Shown here piece after piece: positions 34,364 through 43,081 of a DNA stretch of 64,000 nucleotides. The notes under the pieces are model-generated. The model saw only the letters and a program-made list of their open reading frames with translations, searched no databases and was not told where the DNA came from. The stretch comes from an uncultured Lactobacillaceae bacterium (GTDB lineage Bacteria; Bacillota; Bacilli; Lactobacillales; Lactobacillaceae), in the NCBI GenBank assembly GCA_945285405.1, contig CALYQJ010000001.1:62001-126000 (forward strand), in the 5' to 3' direction. The position numbers were made by a program, and so were the translations under genes. The stretch's first letter is position 1. Each line of letters opens with the position of its first letter.

Positions 34364-35947
34364 TTGAATTTAAAAGATTTTGTCAAAATTAGAAAATTAA
34401 ATGCTTTCTTAATTACATTATTTACTGTTACAGGTGCCGGCTTGGTAACATTAGGAAATTATACTTTAGGTTTAATTGTTAATGCTTTAAAAGAAAATAA
34501 ATTATCAGAATTTTTATTTATATGTATTTGTAGTTGTTTAATTCTACTTACTGGATATTTTTTAAATCCATTAAGTGAATATTTGTTTAATTGTCAAATT
34601 CAAATTTATTTGCACCAAATTCGAATGCAATTAGTAAAAAGTATTTGTAAAAAAAGAAATGAATTAATAGTTTCTAAAGTTCAAAATAAACTTACTAATG
34701 ATTTAAATATTTTAAGTACTGATTATCTTACTAAAATTCAAGTGATTATTCGGCAAATTTTTAATTTATTTTTTTCTGGTTTAGCATTGTTTTTAATACA
34801 TTGGTCTTTACTTTTGGTAACAATAATTCTAAGTTGCATTATGTTAATTTTACCTCAATTATTTTCTAAAGCATTGCAAAGAGCGACAGTTAATGTTTCT
34901 AAAGAAAATCACTTATTTTTAGGTACTATTGCTCAATGGTTTAGTGGTTTCGCTGAATTAATCCGTTACCATGCTCAAAAAAAATTAGAAACAGTTATGA
35001 GTCAATCAGCTTCTAACTTGGAAAAACAAACAATTTCTCGAATCAAGATTCAAACAAAATTAAGTTTTGTTAATCTCATTTTTAATTTAGTCGCTCAGTC
35101 TATAATTTTAATTTTAGCTGGAGCTTTAATTTATTTTAAGTTAGTTCCATTTAGTGTAATTCTTACAGCAACACAGTTTGGCAGTACGATTTTTAACGGA
35201 CTACAAATAATCACTGATGCCCGAGGAACGATAATATCAACAAAATCGCTTAATCAAAAATTAAAAAAAATAATAAATCAAAAAAGTAAGACTTCAATTG
35301 ATGAATCTACAAGTAATATTGCAAAGATTGAGGTCAAAAATTTATCAATTAATTATAAAAATGGTGAAAGCTTATCTTTTCCGGATTTATTGATTAAATT
35401 CGGAGAAAAAATATTAATAACTGGAGATAGCGGTTCTGGGAAATCAACTTTATTAAAGTTAATTAGTGGTTATTTAACTCCTTCAAAAGGAGAAATTATA
35501 TACCGTGATGAAAATGGAAAAGTCATAAAACCTGAGACCAATGAATTTAGTTATATTCCTCAAGATTCCATTCTTTTTCCTGATAAAATTATTGAAAACA
35601 TTACTATGTTTAATGAAAAATTTATAAAAAAGGCACAATCAATCATTGTTAAAATGAATTTACAAAAAGATTTAAAACAATTTCCCCAAGGTGAAAATAC
35701 AATAATAAATTTAGAAAAACCAAACTTTTCTGGAGGTCAAAGGCAAAAAATTGTTTTAACTCGTGCTTTAACTTATCAACAACGCTTTCTTTTAATTGAT
35801 GAAGGTACTTCTGCTATTGATCAAACTAGTACAAGAAAGATTATAAAAAATATACTAAAAACTCCTGCAACTGTAATTTTTATCGCCCATAATTTTGATG
35901 ATGAGTTAAAAAAATTATTTCAACGGGAAATTATAATCAAAAAATAA
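34364..35947 (+). CDS. ABC exporter-type protein (fused membrane and ATPase domains)
   Basis: Half-transporter of 527 residues with about six membrane helices in the first 290 residues and an ATPase in the rest: Walker A GDSGSGKST (about 354), FSGGQRQKIVLTRAL (about 455) and LLIDEGTSAID (about 476). A single copy would act as a homodimer. The start is TTG 34364 with GTGAGG about 10 bases upstream. Its 3' end overlaps the convergent Rgg gene by 11 bp. Substrate is unknown; being next to an Rgg regulator makes peptide or bacteriocin export one possibility. The region is unusually AT-rich. Confidence 0.85.
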   Translation: MNLKDFVKIRKLNAFLITLFTVTGAGLVTLGNYTLGLIVNALKENKLSEFLFICICSCLILLTGYFLNPLSEYLFNCQIQIYLHQIRMQLVKSICKKRNELIVSKVQNKLTNDLNILSTDYLTKIQVIIRQIFNLFFSGLALFLIHWSLLLVTIILSCIMLILPQLFSKALQRATVNVSKENHLFLGTIAQWFSGFAELIRYHAQKKLETVMSQSASNLEKQTISRIKIQTKLSFVNLIFNLVAQSIILILAGALIYFKLVPFSVILTATQFGSTIFNGLQIITDARGTIISTKSLNQKLKKIINQKSKTSIDESTSNIAKIEVKNLSINYKNGESLSFPDLLIKFGEKILITGDSGSGKSTLLKLISGYLTPSKGEIIYRDENGKVIKPETNEFSYIPQDSILFPDKIIENITMFNEKFIKKAQSIIVKMNLQKDLKQFPQGENTIINLEKPNFSGGQRQKIVLTRALTYQQRFLLIDEGTSAIDQTSTRKIIKNILKTPATVIFIAHNFDDELKKLFQREIIIKK

Positions 35948-36845
35948 AGTTTTTAATTTTTTTGCGGTAGTTTAAAGCATCTTGAATCCGGTAATCATAA
36001 ATTCCTTTAAAATGTAAGTCTGAATCAATAAACTCTTGAAATTTAAAGATTTCTTTAATTTCTTGATCTCCTTGATGAAAGTCACCGAGATATAGTTTTT
36101 TAATTGCAAACCAAAATTTAATCGTTACTAAATCGGTTATTGTAAGATCAAAATTTTGCTTAATTTTAGTTAATTTATAATTAATTTTTTGAGCTCTATT
36201 AAAATCTCTTAAAGAATAAAAATGCTGTAACATCAATCCGTAAAAGTTAATTAAATTTTTTATTACATGAAATGGATCATATTTAGGTGATAAATAAAGT
36301 TGAAAATTATGTTCTATTTTTTGAATAAGTTCATCTTGTGATAAAGGAGCTTCTGAATAGTCGTATATTAAAATAACAACAAATTCGATCATTTGTAATT
36401 CCTGAATATTCCAAGCTTTTTTCCCTAACAAAAAATTAACAAATTGAATATTTTCTTGAGTCATAGGCATTGAACCATGATCAACAAAATAAAGAATAAT
36501 TTTTGCATAGGTAACAATAATTTTTTCATCAGGTTGATTTTGTTTTTGGTGTTTTTTAATCCAAGAACTTAATAAACTGAATGAATCTTTTTTATATAGT
36601 TGATTAATTTCTTGAAATAATAGTCGACTTTTTGAAGCATTGTATTTATTGTTAATAAATTGAAATTCATCAGGAGTAATTGCTAAATTATTTAAAATTT
36701 GTAATAGCTTAGCAGCTTGAAGATCGCTTTTCCCGTGCTCTAAACGATTGGCGAAGGAACGTGAAATGATTCCTCCATAAGTTTCTTTTATCGTTAATCC
36801 TTGATTTGTTCGAATCTTTTTAAGAGTAACACCAATTTTTTCCAT
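35937..36845 (-). CDS. Rgg/GadR/MutR-family transcriptional regulator
   Basis: 302-residue regulator with an N-terminal XRE helix-turn-helix (GVTLKKIRTNQGLTIKETYGG, then SRSFANRLEHGKSDL) and a long helical C-terminal domain characteristic of Rgg proteins, many of which bind short hydrophobic peptide pheromones. It lies 17 bp downstream of the MFS gene on the same minus strand and has no clear Shine-Dalgarno, suggesting coupling or weak translation. It converges on the ABC exporter gene. No convincing cognate peptide gene was found next to it. Confidence 0.85.
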   Translation of the reverse strand: MEKIGVTLKKIRTNQGLTIKETYGGIISRSFANRLEHGKSDLQAAKLLQILNNLAITPDEFQFINNKYNASKSRLLFQEINQLYKKDSFSLLSSWIKKHQKQNQPDEKIIVTYAKIILYFVDHGSMPMTQENIQFVNFLLGKKAWNIQELQMIEFVVILIYDYSEAPLSQDELIQKIEHNFQLYLSPKYDPFHVIKNLINFYGLMLQHFYSLRDFNRAQKINYKLTKIKQNFDLTITDLVTIKFWFAIKKLYLGDFHQGDQEIKEIFKFQEFIDSDLHFKGIYDYRIQDALNYRKKIKNFIF

Positions 36846-36862
36846 TTTATATTAAGTTAAAA

Positions 36863-38170
36863 TTAATTATTATTTTTTTCAATTCTTGTAATTTCATCTG
36901 AGCTTTTACCTTTAGTTTCAAATAGATTTTTATTTAATAAAAACCAACAAATTATGTTTAGAATTCCAAAAAATAGAAAAATACTACTGATCCCAACTGC
37001 TTTTAATGTACCAGGAAAAATTAAAGTTATTAAGGCATCAGCTAACCAAGTTCCTCCTGTTGCAAGCGCACTGCCAAAATCTTTAATGGCATTAGGTAAA
37101 AGTTCTCCCATTAAAATCCACGGAATTGACGACCAGGTTAAAGCATAAACAGCGATAAAACAGAATAAGAGAATAATTGTTATAAAAACCGGTACTTGAG
37201 GAATATTTGTTAAAATGCTTAATAATATTAAAATTCCTCCCATCAAAGCATTTCCTAGTAAAGCTAAAAATTTACGCCCCACTTTGTCTACAATATTTTG
37301 AGAAATAATTGCAGCCAGCACTAAAATTATACCAATACCAATTGTACTAAATGAAGCCAGTTTTTCAGGTAAATGTGCCGATTTTAAAATTTTGGGTGCA
37401 TAATATAAAATTGTATTTGCCCCAGTAAATTTTTGAAATGTAACAATAAATATACATAAAATTAGGGGAGTAATCATCCAATGTGCTATTTTTTGACCAT
37501 GAAGATTTTTCTTAGAAGTAGTATCATTGGAGGTTACAGTCAGTTTTGTACCAAAAATTAAAAGATGATTTTTCTGGGCAGCAGTTACTTGGTTATTTTT
37601 TAATAACCATTCTGGAGTTTCTGGAATTTTAAATCCTCCAAGTAATATTAAAAATGTTGCGATGAGACAAATTAAATTCATTATTCTCCAGTTTTGGGAA
37701 CTATAAAATAAATAATTAACGATGTAAGCTACTAAAAACCCTCCATTAGTTAAAACTGTAGCAAATGAAGAAATTTTCCCTCTAATAGGTGTTGGCGCAA
37801 TTTCAGATAAATAAATAGGTACTAAACCTTGAATTGCTCCAACTGAAATCCCCATCAAAAAGCGAAATCCCATAATTACTGTAAAATTACGTGGTAAAGA
37901 ACAACCAATGATACTTAAAGTGCACAAAAAAACAAACCCTAAAAAAGTTTTTTTTCTGCCCAATTTTTCTGCTAATTTACCAAAACTTAAAGCTCCTAAA
38001 ACGCCACCAAAAATTACTATGCTGGAAGTTAAACCTTGTTGTTGTGAATTAAGTTTAAATTCTGATGACATTAATGGTAGAACACCTGCAATGACACTAG
38101 TCAAATATCCCTGGAGAAATCCTCCCATGGCAATTAAAAAATAAATTAAGTTAATTTTTGCTTTTTTCAT
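36863..38170 (-). CDS. MFS sugar-porter-type transporter
   Basis: Twelve-helix permease of 435 residues belonging to the sugar porter family. It has the GRKKT loop 2-3 motif, the signature RFLMGISVGAIQGLVPIYLSEIAPTPIRGK, PETPEWLL after helix 6, QKFTGANTILYYAPKIL in helix 7 and a second DKVGRK loop. AGGAG lies 5 bases before the ATG. It is the first gene of a minus-strand pair with the Rgg regulator. The sugar or polyol transported cannot be determined. Its ends are flanked by conserved operons, pointing to insertion. Confidence 0.88.
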   Translation of the reverse strand: MKKAKINLIYFLIAMGGFLQGYLTSVIAGVLPLMSSEFKLNSQQQGLTSSIVIFGGVLGALSFGKLAEKLGRKKTFLGFVFLCTLSIIGCSLPRNFTVIMGFRFLMGISVGAIQGLVPIYLSEIAPTPIRGKISSFATVLTNGGFLVAYIVNYLFYSSQNWRIMNLICLIATFLILLGGFKIPETPEWLLKNNQVTAAQKNHLLIFGTKLTVTSNDTTSKKNLHGQKIAHWMITPLILCIFIVTFQKFTGANTILYYAPKILKSAHLPEKLASFSTIGIGIILVLAAIISQNIVDKVGRKFLALLGNALMGGILILLSILTNIPQVPVFITIILLFCFIAVYALTWSSIPWILMGELLPNAIKDFGSALATGGTWLADALITLIFPGTLKAVGISSIFLFFGILNIICWFLLNKNLFETKGKSSDEITRIEKNNN

Positions 38171-38191
38171 TTTTCTCCTAATATGTTTAAA

Positions 38192-38242
38192 AGGTAATTT
38201 CCAGAGTTATTTTTAGTATTGCTAAGTTTTGGCAAATTACCT
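38192..38242. promoter_or_regulatory. 9-bp inverted repeat in the MFS-rgg leader
   Basis: AGGTAATTT (38192-38200) and AAATTACCT (38234-38242) are exact inverted copies 33 bp apart, just upstream of the MFS start on the minus strand. The pair could be an operator for the Rgg protein encoded in the same unit, or an RNA stem. Only the symmetry is seen; the role is inferred. Confidence 0.35.
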
Positions 38243-38263
38243 CAATGATTTTGTTTAATATAA

Positions 38264-38269
38264 ATTATA
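38264..38269 (-). promoter_or_regulatory. -10 box for the MFS-rgg unit
   Basis: On the minus strand a perfect TATAAT (38269-38264) lies about 94 bases before the MFS start. The -35 region is weak (TAAAAA at 17 bp), a pattern often seen when an activator is required. Confidence 0.4.
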
Positions 38270-38368
38270 GCTTTTTGTTTAAATCTTTTTTAATAATTTA
38301 AAAAATAGAATTACTTTAGTTAACGCTTTTATTCTATTTAATATTAATACATTGGGATCAAGTCTTGT

Positions 38369-38400
38369 ATTTTTACTGGTTGATAGTGTCAAGTAAAAAT
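38369..38400. promoter_or_regulatory. Inverted repeat upstream of the rpsP promoter
   Basis: ATTTTTACT (38369-38377) and AGTAAAAAT (38392-38400) form an exact 9-bp inverted repeat with a 14-bp centre, ending 2 bp before the rpsP -35. On the minus strand it overlaps TTGACA-N17-TACAAG, so it could also be part of a divergent promoter. No terminator T-tail follows on either strand. Confidence 0.35.
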
Positions 38401-38402
38401 GC

Positions 38403-38431
38403 TTTACAGCCTATTTAAAAGCTGGTAGAAT
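38403..38431 (+). promoter_or_regulatory. rpsP-rplS operon promoter
   Basis: TTTACA (38403-38408), a 17-bp spacer and TAGAAT (38426-38431) lie 33 bases before the rpsP ATG, which is preceded by AAAGGAG. It would drive rpsP-khpA-rimM-trmD-rplS independently of ffh. Confidence 0.75.
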
Positions 38432-38464
38432 GATAAAGTTAATTTAACAAAAGGAGTACATTTT

Positions 38465-38740
38465 ATGGCAGTTAAAATTAGAATGACTAGAATTGGAGCT
38501 AAAAGAAAGCCATTTTACCGTATTGTTGTTGCTGACTCGCGGATGCCACGGGACGGTCGTTATATTGAACAGTTAGGTTATTATGATCCTTTGGCTAAAC
38601 CCAAAAAATTAAAATTGGATGAAGAAAAAGCTCTTGATTGGTTAAATAAAGGGGCTCAACCCTCAGATACAGTAAAAAGTTTTCTTTCTAACTTAGGAAT
38701 CATGAAAAAGTATCATGATCAAAAATATTCTAAAAAGTAA
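38465..38740 (+). CDS. rpsP: 30S ribosomal protein S16
   Basis: Small-subunit assembly protein, 91 residues, with the N-terminal [26 protein letters not shown] block typical of S16. AAAGGAG precedes ATG 38465. First gene of a five-gene translation operon driven by the promoter at 38403-38431. In most relatives this operon directly follows ffh; here about 4.2 kb of accessory DNA separates them. Confidence 0.97.
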   Translation: MAVKIRMTRIGAKRKPFYRIVVADSRMPRDGRYIEQLGYYDPLAKPKKLKLDEEKALDWLNKGAQPSDTVKSFLSNLGIMKKYHDQKYSKK

Positions 38741-38750
38741 TTGATATAAA

Positions 38751-39008
38751 ATGAGTGGTGATCTAGAAGCAATGATCAGAACCATCGTGGTCTCTTTGGT
38801 CGAGTTTGAACAAAAAGTAAATATTGTAGTTAACGAAGAAGTTGGAATAATTAATTGTAAAATTCAATGCGCTCCCAGCGATGTTGGTCGTCTAATTGGT
38901 CGAAATGGCACAGTTGCGGAAAATATTCAGCAAGTTGTTAGAGCTTTTGATCATTTAGGTCCAAAACAGCTTAAAATTTCAGTAGTGAGTAATGATGAAA
39001 TCAGTTGA
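38751..39008 (+). CDS. khpA: KH-domain RNA-binding protein KhpA (YlqC)
   Basis: Single KH-domain RNA-binding protein that partners with KhpB/EloR in cell elongation and RNA control. It has 85 residues and the GxxG loop IGRNGTVAENIQQVVRAF. It lies 10 bp after rpsP and overlaps rimM by 17 bp. The standard position of khpA between rpsP and rimM supports the call. Confidence 0.93.
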   Translation: MSGDLEAMIRTIVVSLVEFEQKVNIVVNEEVGIINCKIQCAPSDVGRLIGRNGTVAENIQQVVRAFDHLGPKQLKISVVSNDEIS

Positions 39009-39513
39009 ACCCCGTTACCAAGTGGGGATTATTATTAAAACGCATGGTTTAAAAGGTGAAGTGAAAGTAAAGCCTACTACTGATTTTCCAGAGCGTTTTC
39101 AAAAAGGGAAAAAGTTATTAGTAACAGTTAATCACCAAGATCAAATTTTAGAAATAAGCCAAAGTCGCCAACAAGGTCTTTTTTGGTTTTTAAATTTTAA
39201 GGGACTTGACGATATTAATGTTGTAACGTCTTTAGTTGGAAAGCCTCTTTATATTTCTAATCGAAATGATCAGTTAGATAAAGGTGAATTTTATGTTTCG
39301 GATTTAATTGGCTTACCAGTTTATGACTTAAATGGAATTTCTCAAGGATATTTAAAAGACATTTTGTCATATGGTTCTAATGATGTTTGGGTAATTGCTA
39401 ATAAAGATGGCAGAGAGCAACTTTTACCTTATACTGCTGATTTTATCAAAGAGGTTGATTTAAGAAAGCACAAAATAATAGTTGATTTGGAATTAACCGC
39501 TGATGAAAGTTGA
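38992..39513 (+). CDS. rimM: Ribosome maturation factor RimM
   Basis: 16S rRNA/30S head maturation factor that binds S19. It has 173 residues, with an N-terminal RimM barrel (YQVGIIIKTHGLKGEVKVKP) and a C-terminal PRC-barrel (GEFYVSDLIGLPVYD, ending RKHKIIVDL). Two consecutive ATGs (38992 and 38995) are possible starts. It overlaps khpA by 17 bp and trmD by 11 bp. Confidence 0.96.
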   Translation: MMKSVEPRYQVGIIIKTHGLKGEVKVKPTTDFPERFQKGKKLLVTVNHQDQILEISQSRQQGLFWFLNFKGLDDINVVTSLVGKPLYISNRNDQLDKGEFYVSDLIGLPVYDLNGISQGYLKDILSYGSNDVWVIANKDGREQLLPYTADFIKEVDLRKHKIIVDLELTADES

Positions 39514-40219
39514 TGTTTTAACACTTTTTCCAGAAATGTTTGTAGCTTTAAATTCATCGATTACTGGTAAAGCTATAAGCAAATCTTTAATTAATTTAAA
39601 TTTAATTAATTTTAGAGACTTTACTGAAAATAAACAAAATCATGTTGATGATACCCCTTTTGGTGGTGGTCCAGGAATGTTGCTCTTACCTCAACCGGTT
39701 TTTAGTGCATATGATACGATTGATCAAAGTGATCGGCCTCGAACTATTATTTTAGATCCTGGGGGTAAGACTTTTAATCAAGAACTTGCTGAAGATTTAG
39801 CTCAAGAAAAACATCTTGTTTTTATTTGTGGACATTATGAAGGGTTTGATGAACGAATAAAGGTTCTTGCTTCTGATGAAATATCCTTAGGTGATTTTGT
39901 TTTGTCAGGTGGTGAATTACCTTGTATGGTAATTTTAGATAGTATTATTCGTTTGATTCCAGGCGTATTAGGGAATAATCTATCGACAAAAACGGAATCA
40001 TTTTCACATAATTTGCTAGAATACCCCCAATACACCCGTCCTCGGGATTTTAGAGGTATGAAAGTTCCTGAAGTTTTGGTAAGCGGAGATCACCAAGCTA
40101 TAAGAAAATATCAATTAAAACAAGCAATTAAAAGAACAAAAAATAAAAGACCGGATTTGTATCAAAAATTTATAGCTGAACAAGAAAAAGAAAATGAAGA
40201 TATTCGGAGGTTAGAATGA
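39503..40219 (+). CDS. trmD: tRNA (guanine-37-N1)-methyltransferase TrmD
   Basis: SPOUT-class methyltransferase that makes m1G37 in tRNA to prevent frameshifting. It has 238 residues. The trefoil-knot SAM site includes [26 protein letters not shown] and [13 protein letters not shown], and the C-terminal domain carries [11 protein letters not shown]. Overlaps rplS by 4 bp (ATGA), as in the conserved rimM-trmD-rplS arrangement. Confidence 0.97.
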   Translation: MKVDVLTLFPEMFVALNSSITGKAISKSLINLNLINFRDFTENKQNHVDDTPFGGGPGMLLLPQPVFSAYDTIDQSDRPRTIILDPGGKTFNQELAEDLAQEKHLVFICGHYEGFDERIKVLASDEISLGDFVLSGGELPCMVILDSIIRLIPGVLGNNLSTKTESFSHNLLEYPQYTRPRDFRGMKVPEVLVSGDHQAIRKYQLKQAIKRTKNKRPDLYQKFIAEQEKENEDIRRLE

Positions 40220-40566
40220 ATCCAATAATTGAAGAAATTACTAAAGAACAAAAAAAGACCGATATACCTAAATTTAAGGCAGGAGACACCATTAGAGTAC
40301 ATGCCAAGATTGTTGAAGGTAAAAGAGAAAGAATTCAGATTTTTGAAGGGGTAGTAATTAAACGTAAGGGTGGAAATAGTATCAGTGCTACTTATACTGT
40401 TCGTAAAATTTCGAGCGGAATTGGAGTAGAGAGAACTTTTCCACTTCATTCACCTCGTGTGGCAAAAATAGAAGTAGTTAAGATTGGTAAAGTAAGAAGA
40501 GCCAAATTATATTACTTCCGGAAACTTCGTGGAAAGGCTGCACGTATTAAGGAAGCTCGAAGATAA
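40216..40566 (+). CDS. rplS: 50S ribosomal protein L19
   Basis: Large-subunit protein at the 30S-50S interface. It has 116 residues with [33 protein letters not shown] and the C-terminal [23 protein letters not shown] (40205-40210) precedes the ATG. Last gene of the operon, followed by a strong terminator. Confidence 0.97.
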   Translation: MNPIIEEITKEQKKTDIPKFKAGDTIRVHAKIVEGKRERIQIFEGVVIKRKGGNSISATYTVRKISSGIGVERTFPLHSPRVAKIEVVKIGKVRRAKLYYFRKLRGKAARIKEARR

Positions 40567-40587
40567 AAGCTTTTTTATAGGTTTACT

Positions 40588-40620
40588 AAATCCCTTGCTT
40601 TCAAGGGATTTTTGTTTTTT
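40588..40620 (+). terminator. Rho-independent terminator after rplS
   Basis: AAATCCCTTG (40588-40597) and CAAGGGATTT (40602-40611) form a perfect 10-bp stem with a CTTT loop, followed by TTGTTTTTT. It is one of the strongest terminators in the window. Confidence 0.9.
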
Positions 40621-40832
40621 ATAAAAAATTATATATTTTAATCATGAGTTATAAATAGAACTGTTTAAATTAAAAAAATTATAATTAATTTACTTTTTTA
40701 AAGCTTCTTAAATTAAATATCTTTTTTAATTTTTATAAAAATTTTAATTTAGTATTAAGTGGACCTTTGACTTTAATTTAAGTTAAGTTTACCCTATACT
40801 ATTAATTATGTTTAGAAACGGAGGCAAGCCTT
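40621..40832. other. AT-rich spacer with candidate ynzC promoter
   Basis: About 210 bp of very AT-rich DNA without a credible gene. A -10-like TATACT (40795-40800) with weak TTTAAT (40772-40777) at 17 bp may drive ynzC; a better -35-like TTGACT (40767-40772) is misplaced at 22 bp. In several relatives lexA sits here divergent to the DUF896 gene; no lexA coding sequence or clear LexA box is visible. Confidence 0.4.
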
Positions 40833-41069
40833 ATGGAGAACAAATATTTGGCAAGAATTAATGAATTGGCTCATTTACAAAAAACTGTAGGTTTAACTGC
40901 CGACCAAAAAAAAGAGCAAGCCGAATTACGTCAAAAATATTTGGATGAATTTAAAAAAGGTTTTCGTTCACAAATTGAGAGCTTGAAAGTAGTAGATAAT
41001 GAAGGAAACGATATTACTCCTGAAAAGCTAAGAGAAGTGCAACGTCAAAAAGGTCTGCGTAAAGATTGA
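40833..41069 (+). CDS. ynzC: DUF896 protein (YnzC family)
   Basis: Small helical protein of 78 residues, with the DUF896 pattern LARINELAHLQKTVGLTADQKKEQAELRQKYL and a charged tail. In Bacillus the family gene sits in the SOS-regulated yneA operon, so an accessory role in stress is plausible, but the biochemical function is unknown. GGAGG lies upstream of ATG 40833. YneF follows after 24 bp. Confidence 0.92.
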   Translation: MENKYLARINELAHLQKTVGLTADQKKEQAELRQKYLDEFKKGFRSQIESLKVVDNEGNDITPEKLREVQRQKGLRKD

Positions 41070-41093
41070 AAGGGGAATAAGGGAAATAAAAAG

Positions 41094-41327
41094 ATGATTT
41101 GGATTATTTTAGCCTTAGTTATTGGATTATGCGGCGGTATGGTGATAGGTGTATTTATTGCTCGTTCAACCATTAAGAAAGAGTTAGTTGAAAACCCGCC
41201 GATTACTGAAGATATGATGCGAGCGATGATGATGCAGATGGGACAAACTCCATCGACTAAAAAACTCCACCAGGTCATGGAGAGCATGAAAGAAGCGCAA
41301 CGCAAAGCAAATAAACGAAAGAAGTAG
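41094..41327 (+). CDS. yneF: YneF/UPF0154 single-pass membrane protein
   Basis: 77-residue protein with one N-terminal membrane helix (about 2-23, glycine-rich IGLCGGMVIGVFIA) and a charged, methionine-rich cytoplasmic portion containing NPPITEDMMRAMMMQMGQTPS, the family signature. Function is unknown. It lies between ynzC and the ABC exporter pair, with only 2 bp before the next start. Confidence 0.92.
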   Translation: MIWIILALVIGLCGGMVIGVFIARSTIKKELVENPPITEDMMRAMMMQMGQTPSTKKLHQVMESMKEAQRKANKRKK

Positions 41328-41329
41328 GA

Positions 41330-43081
41330 ATGAATATTTTTTCAAAACTTTCTTGGTTTATCAAAGCAGAATGGAAACGTTACTTAATTGGTATTAGTGA
41401 TTTGTTATTTTTAGCCATTTTGCATATGTTTCCGCCATTAATTATTGGAATGGTGGTTGATGAACTTAATAAACATACCTTGACCTGGAAATTATTAATT
41501 TCTCAGGTTTTTTTAATTATTATCTTAGCTTTTATTGATTATGGAATGCGTTTTATTTGGCGTTATGCTTTATTTGGTGGGGCTGCAAAATTAGAGCAAG
41601 TACTTAGACGCCGTTTATTTCAACATTACCTTAAAATGGATGAAAAATTTTTTCAAAAGTATCGAGTTGGGGACTTAATGGCACATGCAACTAATGATAT
41701 TAATGCTGTCCAGCAAGTAGTTGGAAGTGGAGTTTTATCATTAGTTGATGCTATTGTCACGGGATTAACGACAATTATTGCAATGATCGTTGTTGTTAAT
41801 CCTAAATTGACTTTATTGACTTTGATTCCAATGCCTTTTTTAGCTTTAACAGCCTTTTTGTTGGGAGAGTGGATGCACCGGGCTTACGACCATTATCAGG
41901 CTTCTTTTTCACGCTTAGATGATAAAACCCAAGAAAGTATGAGTGGAATTAAAGTAATTAAAGCTTTAGGTCAAGAAGAACAGGATTATCAAGATTTTGC
42001 TAATTTAACTCAAAAATCTTATCGATCAGCACGTAAAATCTTTTTTATTGATCCTTTATTTGATTTATCATCACAGTTATTTATTGGCCTTACTTATGTT
42101 TTAACAATTTTTATCGGTGGAGGAATGGTTGCATCTGGTAGCCTATCTGTTGGTAAATTAGTTTCTTATTTTTCATATATTTTAAATTTAACTTGGCCAA
42201 TGTTTGCTATTGGTCAGATTTTTAACATTATGGAACGTGGGGATGCTAGTTATGATCGAATTAATTTTTTGATGCATGAAAAAAGTAGCATTATCGAATC
42301 ACTTCATGACAACCAAGTGATTCCAAGTGGTAACTTGAATTATCACGTACAAAATTTTAAATATCCTGACGACAAAAAGCTGGCTCTTAAAAACATTGAT
42401 TTTGATTTAAAAAAAGGAGAAATGCTTGGAATAGTCGGTCCAGTAGGATCTGGTAAGAGTAGCATTATTAAACTTTTGCTCCGCACTTTTGACAATTATG
42501 ATGGAACGATTAGTTATTCTGGAAGAAATATTAAGGAATATTCTTTAGATTCATATTTACGTGCTATTGGATATGTTCCTCAAGATAATTTTTTATTTAC
42601 AAATACAGTAGCTGAGAATATTAAATTTGCACGATTTGAAGCACCTTTATCAGAAGTGAAAAAAGCGGCTAAACTCGCAGATATTGATCAAGATATTGAA
42701 GCATTTCCGAACGGCTATCAGACTAAAGTAGGGCAGCGTGGAGTTTCACTTTCCGGTGGGCAACAACAGCGGATTGCAATTGCGAGGGCATTAATTACCA
42801 ATCCGGATATATTAATTTTGGATGATGCTTTGTCAGCGGTAGATGCTTTAACTGAAAAAAATATTTTAAATAACTTGAAAAAAGAACGTGAAGGAAAAAC
42901 CACCATCATTTTAGCGCAACGTTTAAGTAGTGTAATGAGAGCTAATGAAATTATAGTATTAAAAGATGGTCAGATTAATGAGCGCGGAACTCATGAATCC
43001 TTACTTAAACAAAAAGGTTGGTATTATGATACGTGGAATAAACAAGAATCTGATCGAATGGGAGGTTTAACTGATGGATAG
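41330..43081 (+). CDS. Heterodimeric ABC multidrug-type exporter, subunit 1 (LmrC/BmrC-like)
   Basis: 583-residue ABC exporter subunit with six predicted helices (about 15-295) and an ATPase: GPVGSGKSS (about 369), LSGGQQQRIAIARAL (about 473) and Walker B LILDDALSAVD (about 494-505). The residue after the Walker B Asp is Asp rather than the catalytic Glu, so its composite site is probably degenerate. The next gene has the complementary pattern, supporting a heterodimer. Substrate is unknown; multidrug or lipid-like compounds are typical for the family. Confidence 0.92.
   Translation: MNIFSKLSWFIKAEWKRYLIGISDLLFLAILHMFPPLIIGMVVDELNKHTLTWKLLISQVFLIIILAFIDYGMRFIWRYALFGGAAKLEQVLRRRLFQHYLKMDEKFFQKYRVGDLMAHATNDINAVQQVVGSGVLSLVDAIVTGLTTIIAMIVVVNPKLTLLTLIPMPFLALTAFLLGEWMHRAYDHYQASFSRLDDKTQESMSGIKVIKALGQEEQDYQDFANLTQKSYRSARKIFFIDPLFDLSSQLFIGLTYVLTIFIGGGMVASGSLSVGKLVSYFSYILNLTWPMFAIGQIFNIMERGDASYDRINFLMHEKSSIIESLHDNQVIPSGNLNYHVQNFKYPDDKKLALKNIDFDLKKGEMLGIVGPVGSGKSSIIKLLLRTFDNYDGTISYSGRNIKEYSLDSYLRAIGYVPQDNFLFTNTVAENIKFARFEAPLSEVKKAAKLADIDQDIEAFPNGYQTKVGQRGVSLSGGQQQRIAIARALITNPDILILDDALSAVDALTEKNILNNLKKEREGKTTIILAQRLSSVMRANEIIVLKDGQINERGTHESLLKQKGWYYDTWNKQESDRMGGLTDG

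Noticed and set aside
36954..37148. Plus-strand frame within the MFS gene
   Set aside because: Shadow of the conserved transporter in an opposing frame.
42718..42909. Minus-strand frame within the ABC exporter
   Set aside because: It covers the signature/Walker B region of the ABC ATPase on the wrong strand.
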